NCBI GenBank assembly: GCA_934572445.1
Contig: CAKTLD010000019.1
Location: 1-23,897, forward strand
Reading direction: 5' to 3'
DNA length: 23,897 bases
Origin: an uncultured Oscillospiraceae bacterium
Lineage (GTDB): Bacteria; Bacillota; Clostridia; Oscillospirales; Oscillospiraceae
The notes under the pieces were generated by a model. It had not been told where the DNA came from and did not search any database. It worked only from the letters and a program-made list of their open reading frames with translations. Shown in pieces: positions 8,812-16,026 of this stretch. Every line of letters starts with the position of its first letter. Position 1 is the first letter of the stretch. The position numbers and the translations under genes are program-made.

Positions 8812-9576
8812 ATGTCTGTTCTGGAGGTCCACGGTCTCAGGAAGGTCTATACAACACGCTTCGGCGGCACAAAGGTCGAGGCGCTCAAAAATGTCAATTT
8901 CACGGTCGAAGCCGGTGAATACGCCGCCATCATGGGCGAGAGCGGCAGCGGCAAGACGACGCTCTTAAATATCCTCGCCGCGCTCGATAAGCCGACCGGC
9001 GGCACGGTGCTGCTCGGCGGCAAGAACCTCTCGGAGATCCCCGAGGAGACCGCCGCAGCCTTCCGCCGCGACAACCTGGGCTTCGTCTTTCAGGATTTCA
9101 GCCTGCTCGACACCTTCTCGCTTGAGGACAATATCTGCCTGCCGCTCGTGCTCGCTGGCAAGTCCCGCGCGGAGAAGCGCGACCGGCTCGCGCCGCTCGC
9201 CCGCCAGCTCGGCATCGAGACGCTGCTCAAAAAGTACCCCTATGAGGTCTCCGGCGGTCAGAAGCAGCGCGCCGCCGTCGCCCGCGCGCTCATCACCCGC
9301 CCGCAGATCCTGCTGGCCGACGAGCCGACCGGTGCGCTGGACTCCAAGTCCACGGACGAGCTTCTGAAGCTCTTCGGCGCGATCAACCGCGCGGGCCAGA
9401 CCGTCGTGATGGTCACGCACTCTGTGCGCGCGGCCAGCTGCGCCTCGCGCGTGCTGTTCCTGCGCGACGGCGAGGTATCGCTTGAATTAAAGCGCGGCAG
9501 GGACACGGACTCTCAGTTCTACCAGCGCATCGCGGAAATGCTGACGCAGCAGCAGACGGGAGGCGAGTGCGCATGA
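8812..9576 (+). CDS. ABC transporter ATP-binding protein, BceA/MacB/LolD type
   Basis: A 254-residue ATPase of the group that pairs with FtsX-like permeases, as in BceAB bacitracin-type resistance and MacB/LolD systems. Visible are Walker A G42-ESGSGKTT, the Q-loop VFQDFSLLDTFSLEDNICLPL (Q94), the signature VSGGQ (146-150) with KQRAAVARAL, Walker B ILLADEPTGALD and the switch His in MVTHS. The ATG at 8812 follows AAAGGAG (8798-8804); an upstream in-frame ATG at 8770 has no binding site and would add unrelated residues. The stop overlaps the permease start (ATGA 9573-9576). BceA-type ATPases usually stand next to a BceRS two-component pair; none is present here. Confidence 0.94.
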   Translation: MSVLEVHGLRKVYTTRFGGTKVEALKNVNFTVEAGEYAAIMGESGSGKTTLLNILAALDKPTGGTVLLGGKNLSEIPEETAAAFRRDNLGFVFQDFSLLDTFSLEDNICLPLVLAGKSRAEKRDRLAPLARQLGIETLLKKYPYEVSGGQKQRAAVARALITRPQILLADEPTGALDSKSTDELLKLFGAINRAGQTVVMVTHSVRAASCASRVLFLRDGEVSLELKRGRDTDSQFYQRIAEMLTQQQTGGECA

Positions 9577-11000
9577 AGCCCGCCTTTTACCCCCGCCTTG
9601 CATGGATGGGATTGAAAAAGAATTCAAGGCTCTATGTCCCCTACCTGCTCTCCTGCGCGTTCATGGCGGCGGTGCTGTACGTCATCTGCGCCCTTGCCTC
9701 CACGCCCTCGCTCTATGTGGTCAACGGCAAGATCAACGGCTCCGGCACCTCCGCTGTTGCAATGGTGATGAACCTCGGCTCGTTCGTCGTCTCGGTCTTT
9801 ACGGCGCTGTTCCTCTTTTACACGAACAGCTTCCTCCTGCGTCGCCGCAAAAAGGAATTTGGCCTTTACAGCGTGCTCGGCATGGACCGCGGCGCGCTCA
9901 GCTCCGTCCTCTTCTGGGAAACGCTGATGGCCGCGGCGTTCACGCTGATTGCAGGTCTCGGCTCCGGCATGCTGCTCTCCTATATCTCGCAGTCCGCGCT
10001 GCTGCGGCTGCTGGGCCTTCCCGCCGTCGCGTTCACCGTGAGCTTTGACGCCATCAAGCAGTGCGTGATCACGTTTATCGCCATCTTCGCGCTGTTGTAT
10101 CTGCGCGGCGTGCTGTCGCTGCGCCATGCGCAGGGTGCGGCGCTTCTGAAAAGCGAGAGCGTCGGCGAAAAGCCGCCGAAGTCGCAGTGGCTGCTCGTCC
10201 TCCCCGGCCTTGCGCTGCTGCTCGGCGCGTATTTCATCGCCGCCACCATCAAAAACCCCGTACAGGCAATGCTGCTCTTTTTCGTTGCCGTCATCATGGT
10301 CATCCTGGCAACGTACCTGCTCTTCATCTCCGGCAGCGTGACGCTCTGCAAAATGCTCCAGAAGGATGAAAAATTCTACTACAAAAAGCGCAACTTCGTC
10401 TCCCTCTCGTCGCTCACCTACCGCATGAAGCGAAACGGCGCGGGCCTTGCCTCCATCTGCATCCTCTCGACGATGGTGCTCGTGATGGTGGCGTCCACCG
10501 CAAGCCTTTACTTTGGCGCCGAGGACGCCATCAGTGCTCTCGCCGTCCAGAACCACTGGCTGCCCGCGGAGATGGCGGAGATCCGTGCAGAATTCTTCTC
10601 GCTCTACGGCAGTCTCTTCTTCCTCGGCATCCTGCTCAGCGTGCTGTTCCTGTTCGCAACGCTCCTGATGCTCTACTACAAGCAGGTCGTCGAGGGCTAT
10701 GAGGACGCCTCGCGCTTTGCCATCATGCAGCGCGTGGGCATGACGAAGCGCGACATCCGCGAGAGCGTAAACGCGCAGATGCTGCTCATTTTCCTGCTGC
10801 CGCTTGCCGCGGCCGCGCTGCACCTCGCCTTCGCCCAGCCAATGGTCTGGCAGATCCTGCAGCTGTTCGGCATCCAGAACCTGACGCTGTTTCTCGGCGT
10901 GACCGGCGCGGCACTGCTCCTCTTCGCCGCGCTCTACTGCGCGATGTACCGTCTGACCTCGAACGCATACTTCCGCATCGTCAGCACACAGGGCGCGTAA
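9573..11000 (+). CDS. FtsX-like ABC permease, BceB-like but short
   Basis: A 475-residue membrane protein that pairs with the preceding ATPase. It keeps the BceB layout: helix 1 (PYLLSCAFMAAVLYVICAL), an LRRRKKEFGLYSVLGMDR coupling motif after helix 2, helices 3-7, and helices 8-10 near the C-terminus with a second MQRVGMTKRDIRESV coupling motif. BceB proteins normally run to about 650 residues because an outside domain of roughly 200 residues sits between helices 7 and 8. Here only about 30 residues (GAEDAISALAVQNHWLPAEM and a few more) separate those helices. No stop or frameshift is seen, so the short form looks genuine. GGGAGG (9558-9563) supports the ATG at 9573 over a GTG at 9567. A 28-codon gene follows after 37 bases. 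Function is probably relief from, or sensing of, an envelope-active peptide, by family only. Confidence 0.88.
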   Translation: MKPAFYPRLAWMGLKKNSRLYVPYLLSCAFMAAVLYVICALASTPSLYVVNGKINGSGTSAVAMVMNLGSFVVSVFTALFLFYTNSFLLRRRKKEFGLYSVLGMDRGALSSVLFWETLMAAAFTLIAGLGSGMLLSYISQSALLRLLGLPAVAFTVSFDAIKQCVITFIAIFALLYLRGVLSLRHAQGAALLKSESVGEKPPKSQWLLVLPGLALLLGAYFIAATIKNPVQAMLLFFVAVIMVILATYLLFISGSVTLCKMLQKDEKFYYKKRNFVSLSSLTYRMKRNGAGLASICILSTMVLVMVASTASLYFGAEDAISALAVQNHWLPAEMAEIRAEFFSLYGSLFFLGILLSVLFLFATLLMLYYKQVVEGYEDASRFAIMQRVGMTKRDIRESVNAQMLLIFLLPLAAAALHLAFAQPMVWQILQLFGIQNLTLFLGVTGAALLLFAALYCAMYRLTSNAYFRIVSTQGA

Positions 11001-11037
11001 AAAATCCACCCACCAAAAAGAAAACGGAGGATATCCC

Positions 11038-11124
11038 ATGAAAAAGCTGTTTTTTCTCCTGCTGCTCCCGCTCTGCGCGCTGCTGTATGCGCTCGCCGCG
11101 GAAAAGCGCAGCATGAAATGCTGA
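11038..11124 (+). CDS. Small hydrophobic peptide (28 aa) downstream of the Bce-like permease
   Basis: A short gene not expected by length filters. ATG at 11038 follows a good ribosome binding site, CGGAGG (11025-11030), at 7 bases. The 28-residue product starts MKKLFFLLLLPLCALLYAL, then AAEKRSMKC and TGA. It has a Lys-Lys start, a hydrophobic core of about 16-18 residues and a polar tail, so it would be a single-span membrane peptide or a bare signal-like peptide. It follows the permease stop by 37 bases and precedes the operon's terminator, so it should be co-transcribed. The position suggests an accessory subunit of the ABC module, but it could also be a remnant of a longer secreted protein. 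I recognise no family. Confidence 0.6.
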   Translation: MKKLFFLLLLPLCALLYALAAEKRSMKC

Positions 11125-11145
11125 AAAATGTGCATATGAAACATC

Positions 11146-11190
11146 GGACCGCCGCGGCAGCTCATCCTGCCGCGGCGGTCCTTGTGCTTT
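11146..11190 (+). terminator. Terminator of the Bce-like operon
   Basis: GGACCGCCGCGGCAG (11146-11160) and its exact complement (11167-11181) form a 15-bp stem around CTCATC. The tail TTGTGCTTT is only moderately T-rich and doubles as part of the candidate promoter of the next gene. Confidence 0.75.
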
Positions 11191-11210
11191 ATGGCGCCGT
11201 ATAGTAAGAT
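11182..11210 (+). promoter_or_regulatory. Candidate promoter of the first GNAT gene
   Basis: TTGTGC (11182-11187) and TAAGAT (11205-11210) are 17 bases apart, 37 bases before the start codon. Match to consensus is moderate, and the -35 abuts the preceding terminator stem. Confidence 0.4.
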
Positions 11211-11246
11211 AAATGTGTAAAAGCAAAATTTTGGGGGGCCGTTTAT

Positions 11247-11738
11247 ATGCTGAAGATAAGAAGCGCAGCCATCGCGGATCTCGGTCAGATCATGAAGATC
11301 TACAAGCGCGCGCAGGACGCTATGATTCAATCCGGAAACCCCACGCAATGGGGACATTTTGATCCGAGCGAAGACCTGATCGAATCCGATATTCGTCTGA
11401 ATACCTGCAAGGTCATATACGACGAAAGCGGAATACATGGAGTGTTCGCACTGTTTGAAGGCGAGGAACCGACCTATACACATATTGAAAACGGCAATTG
11501 GCTGAACGATGAATCCTATCTTACCATCCACAGGCTTGCCGGCGACGGCCGGGTACACGGCTTATTTCAGTGCGCTGCCGATCACTGCAAAAGCCTCTCC
11601 CGAAATATCAGGGTGGATACTCACGCGAATAACCGAACAATGCAAAGGCTGATCGAAAAAAGCGGGTTCACAAAATGCGGCATCATCCATGTGAAAGATG
11701 GAACGCCGCGGATCGCATACCATTGGACATCCGTATAG
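11247..11738 (+). CDS. GNAT family N-acetyltransferase
   Basis: A 163-residue protein with the GNAT fold, which moves an acetyl group from acetyl-CoA to an amine. It starts LKIRSAAIADLGQIMKIYKRA, a usual GNAT first strand and helix, continues with a central beta region (IHGVFALFEGEEPTYTHIEN), and ends with IRVDTHANNRTMQRLIEKSG and FTKCGIIHV, the standard motif B-like NxxMxxLxxKxGF. The acetyl-CoA loop reads LAGDGRVHGLF, a weak version of R/QxxGxG/A. GGGGGG lies upstream of the ATG. The gene is lower in GC than its neighbours, with many AAA, GAA and ATA codons, so it may have been acquired separately. It has its own candidate promoter and ends at a shared terminator. The substrate cannot be predicted. 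Confidence 0.88.
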   Translation: MLKIRSAAIADLGQIMKIYKRAQDAMIQSGNPTQWGHFDPSEDLIESDIRLNTCKVIYDESGIHGVFALFEGEEPTYTHIENGNWLNDESYLTIHRLAGDGRVHGLFQCAADHCKSLSRNIRVDTHANNRTMQRLIEKSGFTKCGIIHVKDGTPRIAYHWTSV

Positions 11739-11759
11739 CCTTCCAGCCTTTCACCAGCA

Positions 11760-11789
11760 AAAAGGAGAGGGACAAGTCCCTCTCCTTTT
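11760..11789. terminator. Bidirectional terminator between convergent GNAT genes
   Basis: AAAAGGAGAGGGAC (11760-11773) and GTCCCTCTCCTTTT (11776-11789) form a perfect inverted repeat with A-run and T-run flanks, placed exactly between two convergent stop codons. Confidence 0.92.
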
Positions 11790-11794
11790 GCGTT

Positions 11795-12256
11795 TCACTT
11801 CTGCCGGTGGATGTACATACGCGAGGGCTGTTCGTCGCCCTCACCCTGCGCCATGCAGTAAAATTCCCAGCCGTAGCGCTCATAAAAGCCCGTGTGGTCG
11901 GTCAGCAGATACAGCGGGTCCACGCCCCGCGCCGCCATATCGGCGCACACACGCGCGAGCAGCGCGCCTGCAAGGCCGCGGCAGCGGCGGTCCGGTTCCA
12001 CATACACGGCGCAGACGTTCGGCGCAAGGTCCGGCCGGTCATGAAAGTCGTTTTCGATCACGCCGAGGCCACCGATGATGCGCCCGTCTTCAAGCGCAGC
12101 GTACCACTGCGGTACAGGGGCTCCGCCGCGCAGCGCCTCGTCCATGCTTTCCTCATAGGCCACACGCGGCACGCGCCACTTTTCGCTGAACCACTGCGCG
12201 GCTCGGCCGCGGAGCCCCGGCTCCTCGGTGATGCTGACGATGCGGTAAGCTTCCAT
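11795..12256 (-). CDS. GNAT family N-acetyltransferase
   Basis: A 153-residue GNAT protein. It has QWYAALEDGRIIGGLGVIENDF, the central strand pair; VCAVYVEPDRRCRGLAGALL, motif A with R-R-C-R-G-L-A for acetyl-CoA pyrophosphate; LYLLTDHTGFYERYGWEFYC, the closing helix and strand typical of small-molecule acetyltransferases. The ATG at 12256 follows GGGAGGAGAG, and the same frame stays open far upstream only because it runs antisense to a GC-rich gene. A TTGTCC-17-TATACT promoter lies 29 bases before the start. It is convergent with the previous GNAT gene and not closely similar to it, so this is not a recent duplication. Substrate unknown. Confidence 0.9.
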   Translation of the reverse strand: MEAYRIVSITEEPGLRGRAAQWFSEKWRVPRVAYEESMDEALRGGAPVPQWYAALEDGRIIGGLGVIENDFHDRPDLAPNVCAVYVEPDRRCRGLAGALLARVCADMAARGVDPLYLLTDHTGFYERYGWEFYCMAQGEGDEQPSRMYIHRQK

Positions 12257-12284
12257 TCGTCTCTCCTCCCTGTGCGTTTTTTTG

Positions 12285-12313
12285 AGTATACCATCTCCGC
12301 GCCGCGCGGACAA
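12285..12313 (-). promoter_or_regulatory. Promoter of the second GNAT gene
   Basis: On the - strand TTGTCC (12308-12313) and TATACT (12285-12290) are separated by 17 bases, 28 bases upstream of the ATG at 12256. Confidence 0.6.
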
Positions 12314-12354
12314 GACACGAACTGTGTCGATTCTGTAACATTTGTTGCGCACCC

Positions 12355-12383
12355 TTGTTTTTGCCGCGGTTTTTCGGTATACT
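12355..12383 (+). promoter_or_regulatory. Promoter of the large membrane-protein gene
   Basis: TTGTTT (12355-12360) and TATACT (12378-12383) are 17 bases apart, 29 bases before the start codon at 12413. TGTAACA occurs on both sides of it (12334-12340 and 12388-12394), which could mark a binding site. The unit is back to back with the - strand GNAT promoter. Confidence 0.65.
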
Positions 12384-12412
12384 ATTTTGTAACAACATTT
12401 CAGGAAGGAAAT

Positions 12413-14260
12413 ATGAGAATGGATATCAAATTCTCCGGTTCGGATGAGAATGGTTTTCAATTTGATCCGAACGGCACGCCCCGCCCCAGGCGCGAACGCA
12501 AGCCCCGCAAATCCATCGGCAGCAAGGGCGGCCGCATCGCGGTCAACACGCTCGTCACACTGCTCGTCGGCGCAGTCTTTTTCTATGTGGAGCTGCCCGC
12601 CATCAATCTGCACGCCGAGGAGTTCTACGGCTTTGTGCTGCTGCTCTGCATCACCTACTGCGTGTGCGCACTGCTGACCTCCGGCTTTCAGGGCACGGGA
12701 GCCAAGGGTTACTTCACATTCGTAAAAAAGCAGTGCACCATTCCTTTCTTCGTCGTGGCGGCGCTGATCGTCACGGCGCTGATTGGCGCGCTGACGTCCT
12801 GGGTCGTGCTGCGGGCGAACGCCTATCAGGCGCTGCTGCCCATCGAGAGCGGCAACTTCACGCAGGAGATCGCCGAGGTTTCCTATGACCGCATCCCCAT
12901 GCTCGACAAGGACAGTGCGCAGAAGCTCGGCGACCGCAAGCTCGGCGAGTTGGCCGACATGGTCTCGCAGTTCGAGGTCGCGGAAAATTACACGCAGATC
13001 AACTACCACGGCCGCCCCGTGCGCGTCACACCCCTGCGCTACGGCGACATCATCAAGTGGTTCAACAATCGCTCGGAGGGTCTTCCCGCCTACCTCATCA
13101 TCGACATGGTCACGCAGAATGTCGAGGTCGTACGTCTGGACAACGGCATGAAGTACACCACCGCCGAGCATTTCTCCCGCAACCTCTACCGCCACCTGCG
13201 CTTCCAGTATCCCACCTATATGTTTGAAGAGCCGGTGTTTGAGATTGACGAGGACGGCACGCCCTATTGGGTCTGCGCCAAGAAGGAAAAGACCATCGGC
13301 CTCTTCGGCGGCACGGACAACCACGGCGCAGTGCTCGTCAACGCCATCACAGGTGAGAGCGAATACTATGAAGAACCGCCCGCATGGGTCGATCACGTCT
13401 ACTCCGCCGAGCTCATCATCGAGCAGTACGACTACTATGGCCAGTACCACAACGGCTTTTGGAACTCCATCTTCGGCCAGCGCGACGTGACCATCACCAC
13501 CTCGGGCTACAACTACCTTGCCGAGGGCGACGATGTCTACCTCTACACGGGCGTGACGAGCGTGGGCGGCGACGAGAGCAACATCGGCTTTATCCTTTCC
13601 AACCAGCGCACGAAGGAGACGAAGTACTATCCCTGCGCCGGCGCAGAGGAATACAGCGCCATGGCGAGCGCACAGGGCCAGGTGCAGAATCTCAAGTACA
13701 CCGCAACGTTCCCGCTGCTGCTGAACATCGCCGACCAGCCGACCTACTTTATGGCGCTCAAGGATGCGAGCGCGCTGGTGAAGATGTACGCGATGGTCAA
13801 CGTCAGCCAGTACCAGATCGTCGCCACCGGCGCGACGGTCGCCGAGTGTGAGACGAATTACCGCAAGATGCTGCGCCAGAATGACCTTATCTCCGACGAC
13901 CAGACCGAGATCGGCCAGGCCCCCGGCGACATGATCAGCATTGAAGGCACGATCGCCGAGATCCGCACGGCGGTCATAAACGGCAACAGCATTTACTTCC
14001 TGCGCTTCGACGGCGAGAGCGCCTTCTCCGTGCGCATGAGTGCGGCAGACGTGGCGTATGCGCCGCTGCTGAACGCAGGTGACCATGTGTGCGTCTACTA
14101 CCGCGACGGCTATGTCAGCGAATTCTGGATCGAAGCCGCGGACGTTGAGATTCTGGACGGCGGCACGCAGGCCACGCCGCCCACTGACAGCGAACAGACC
14201 GCACCGGCGGATGGCGGAGAGGATACCTCTTCCGCGGATGGCGGCACGGATGCACCGTGA
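12413..14260 (+). CDS. Conserved-looking membrane protein with large extracytoplasmic domain
   Basis: I cannot assign a function to this 615-residue protein. Residues 1-45 are polar and basic (PRPRRERKPRKS), then come three hydrophobic segments at about 46-66, 74-95 and 109-136. The remaining 480 residues are hydrophilic and should lie outside the cell, since the basic N-terminus and three helices place it there. That part includes PAYLIIDMVTQNVEVVRLDN, FEIDEDGTPYWVCAKKEKT and AVLVNAITGESEYYEE, and it ends in a Thr/Ser/Asp/Gly/Pro-rich tail (PPTDSEQTAPADGGEDTSS) that looks unstructured. The ATG at 12413 follows AGGAAGG; an in-frame ATG at 12419 is also possible. It is a single-gene unit with its own promoter and a terminator after the stop. 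A role in envelope binding or sensing is inference. Confidence 0.8.
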   Translation: MRMDIKFSGSDENGFQFDPNGTPRPRRERKPRKSIGSKGGRIAVNTLVTLLVGAVFFYVELPAINLHAEEFYGFVLLLCITYCVCALLTSGFQGTGAKGYFTFVKKQCTIPFFVVAALIVTALIGALTSWVVLRANAYQALLPIESGNFTQEIAEVSYDRIPMLDKDSAQKLGDRKLGELADMVSQFEVAENYTQINYHGRPVRVTPLRYGDIIKWFNNRSEGLPAYLIIDMVTQNVEVVRLDNGMKYTTAEHFSRNLYRHLRFQYPTYMFEEPVFEIDEDGTPYWVCAKKEKTIGLFGGTDNHGAVLVNAITGESEYYEEPPAWVDHVYSAELIIEQYDYYGQYHNGFWNSIFGQRDVTITTSGYNYLAEGDDVYLYTGVTSVGGDESNIGFILSNQRTKETKYYPCAGAEEYSAMASAQGQVQNLKYTATFPLLLNIADQPTYFMALKDASALVKMYAMVNVSQYQIVATGATVAECETNYRKMLRQNDLISDDQTEIGQAPGDMISIEGTIAEIRTAVINGNSIYFLRFDGESAFSVRMSAADVAYAPLLNAGDHVCVYYRDGYVSEFWIEAADVEILDGGTQATPPTDSEQTAPADGGEDTSSADGGTDAP

Positions 14261-14300
14261 ACGCACATCCACGCAAAACGGCATATTGATGCAGGATCGG

Positions 14301-14334
14301 GGAGACGGGGGCCGCGAGGCCCCCATCTCCTTTT
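14301..14334 (+). terminator. Terminator of the membrane-protein gene
   Basis: GGAGACGGGGGCC (14301-14313) pairs with GGCCCCCATCTCC (14318-14330), with one C-A mismatch and a GCGA loop, followed by TTTT. It lies 40 bases after the stop. The rest of 14261-14611, about 350 bases without a gene, is AT-rich and holds only the gdhA promoter and leader; I see no other gene in it. Confidence 0.88.
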
Positions 14335-14517
14335 GGAATGGATTGCATCAAAATGCAGGATTGCTCCCAGTTTTTACGCCAAATCTCACGGATATGAAAG
14401 ACGGCTTGCATCGTTTTAATAAGCTTTATCAAAAAAACGAAACTTTTTTCCTTCCATTTCTGCTGTTTGCACAAAAAGGAAATGCGAATTTCTTACACAG
14501 CGCCAATGCCGTTTTAC

Positions 14518-14546
14518 TTGAGAATTTTTCCCTTTGGTGATAAACT
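14518..14546 (+). promoter_or_regulatory. Extended -10 promoter of gdhA
   Basis: TTGAGA (14518-14523), 17 bases, then TAAACT (14541-14546), with TG at 14538-14539 giving an extended -10. The start point would be near 14553, giving a leader of about 60 bases. Confidence 0.65.
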
Positions 14547-14555
14547 CATAGACAA

Positions 14556-14602
14556 GATGGCTGAACCATCAGGCCCTGTTTTCAGGGTAATTTTAGAGGA
14601 GG
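14556..14602 (+). promoter_or_regulatory. gdhA leader with two tandem hairpins and strong ribosome binding site
   Basis: GATGG-CTGAA-CCATC (14556-14570) and CCCTG-TTTT-CAGGG (14574-14587) are perfect short hairpins placed end to end, followed by TAATTTTAG and AGGAGG (14597-14602), 9 bases before the ATG. They may stabilise the mRNA 5' end; the second hairpin with its T-rich tail also resembles a weak attenuator. Confidence 0.5.
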
Positions 14603-14611
14603 CTACTTATC

Positions 14612-15964
14612 ATGAATGCTTACATTGAGAGAGTTCTTGCCGAGACCAAGGCCAAGAACGCGAATGAGCCCGAATTCCTGCAGACCGTCGAAGAAGTTCT
14701 GACTTCCCTCGAGCCGGTCATCGACGCCCACCCCGAGTACGAGAAGGCCTGCCTGCTCGAGCGCATGGTCGAGCCCGAGCGCACCATCGAGTTCCGCGTC
14801 GTTTGGATGGACGACAACCTCCAGTATCATGTCAACCGTGGTTACCGCGTGCAGTACAACGCGGCGCTCGGCCCCTACAAGGGCGGCCTGCGTTTCGCTT
14901 CCAACGTCAACCTTTCCATCATCAAGTTCCTCGGCTTCGAGCAGACCTTCAAAGATGCTCTGACCTGCCTGCCCATCGGCGGCGCCAAGGGCGGCTCCGA
15001 CTTCTCCCCCATCGGCCGCAGCGACGGCGAAGTCATGCGCTTCTGCCAGGCCTTCATGACCGAGTTCCATCGCCACATCGGTCAGGACATCGACTGCCCC
15101 GCTGGTGACGTTGGCGTCGGCGGCCGCGAGGTCGGTTATCTGTATGGCCAGTATCGCCGCATCGTCGGTGCCGCTGAGTTCGGTGCCATGTCCGGCAAGG
15201 CTGTCTGCACCGGCGGCTCCATCCTCCGTCCCGAGGCCACCGGTTTCGGCGCTGTCTATTATCTGCGCGAAGTCCTGAAGCACGACGGCAAGGGCATCGA
15301 GGGCCTGCGCGTCGCTATGTCCGGCTACGGCAACGTGGGCTGGGGCATCATGAAGAAGATCGACGAGCTCGGCGGTAAGGTCACCTACTTCGCCGGCCCC
15401 GATGGCTACATCCACGATCCCGACGGCGTCTGCGGCGAAGAGAAGCTCAACTTCATCCTCGAGATGCGCGCCAAGGATCCGATGCACTGCAAGCCCTATG
15501 CTGACAAGTTCGGCGTTGAGTTCGTCGAGGGTCAGAAGTGCTGGGGCGTCAAGGACGTTGACGTCTACATGCCCGCCGCCACCCAGAACGATGTCAACAT
15601 GGAGTGGGCCAAGAAGATCGCTGAGTCCGGTGTTCCCTACTACATCGAAGTCGGCAACATGCCCACCACCAACGATGCTCTGGCGTTCCTGATGAGCCAG
15701 AAGCACCTCACTGTCGCTCCTTCCAAGGCTGTTAACGCCTGCGGCGTTTCCGTCTCCGAGCTCGAAATGGCTCAGAACGCTCAGCGCATCTACTGGACCG
15801 CTGAGGAAGTCGACGCCAAGATGGAAGCCATCATGAAGAACATCTACGATGCTTCCGTTGAGGCTGCCGAGCGTTACGGCCTGGGCTACAACCTGGTCGC
15901 TGGCGCCAACATCGCCGGCTTCCAGAAGGTTGCCGACGCCATGATGGCTCAGGGCATTTTCTAA
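14612..15964 (+). CDS. gdhA: Glutamate dehydrogenase, hexameric class I
   Basis: Catalyses the reversible reductive amination of 2-oxoglutarate with ammonia to glutamate, linking carbon and nitrogen metabolism in the cytoplasm. The 450-residue protein matches the Clostridium symbiosum enzyme closely: Lys90 (GPYKGG), Lys114 (QTFK), the catalytic Lys126 (GGAKGGSDF) and Asp166 (PAGDVGVG) correspond to the known 89/113/125/165 residues with an offset of one. The coenzyme domain shows SGYGNVGWG (237-245) and FAGPDGYIHDPDG, which resembles the NAD-using C. symbiosum enzyme, so NAD preference is plausible but not certain. Codon choice (many GCT, GTT, TCC, AAG) differs from the GCG-rich neighbours and, with AGGAGG and the extended -10 promoter, suggests very high expression. 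It is monocistronic, ending at a strong terminator. Confidence 0.97.
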   Translation: MNAYIERVLAETKAKNANEPEFLQTVEEVLTSLEPVIDAHPEYEKACLLERMVEPERTIEFRVVWMDDNLQYHVNRGYRVQYNAALGPYKGGLRFASNVNLSIIKFLGFEQTFKDALTCLPIGGAKGGSDFSPIGRSDGEVMRFCQAFMTEFHRHIGQDIDCPAGDVGVGGREVGYLYGQYRRIVGAAEFGAMSGKAVCTGGSILRPEATGFGAVYYLREVLKHDGKGIEGLRVAMSGYGNVGWGIMKKIDELGGKVTYFAGPDGYIHDPDGVCGEEKLNFILEMRAKDPMHCKPYADKFGVEFVEGQKCWGVKDVDVYMPAATQNDVNMEWAKKIAESGVPYYIEVGNMPTTNDALAFLMSQKHLTVAPSKAVNACGVSVSELEMAQNAQRIYWTAEEVDAKMEAIMKNIYDASVEAAERYGLGYNLVAGANIAGFQKVADAMMAQGIF

Positions 15965-15986
15965 TCGAAAATCCCCAATACGACAC

Positions 15987-16020
15987 AAAAAAGCAGCACC
16001 CGCAAGGGTGCTGCTTTTTT
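15987..16020. terminator. Strong bidirectional terminator between gdhA and spoVAF
   Basis: AAAAAAGCAGCACCC (15987-16001) and its exact complement (16006-16020) surround a GCAA tetraloop, with six A and six T at the ends. It lies between convergent gdhA and spoVAF. Confidence 0.97.
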
Positions 16021-16026
16021 CGTCTT

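Noticed and set aside
9624..11558. Long antisense open frame across the Bce-like permease and the GNAT gene
   Set aside because: No protein-like motifs, no ribosome binding site, and both + strand genes are well supported.
12257..14326. Upstream extension of the - strand GNAT frame to 843 codons
   Set aside because: Only the last 153 codons look like protein; the rest is the shadow of the large membrane-protein gene, and a good start with GGGAGGAGAG is at 12256.
14338..14397. A 19-codon open frame beginning ATGGATTGCATC in the gdhA upstream region
   Set aside because: No ribosome binding site, and it immediately follows a terminator.
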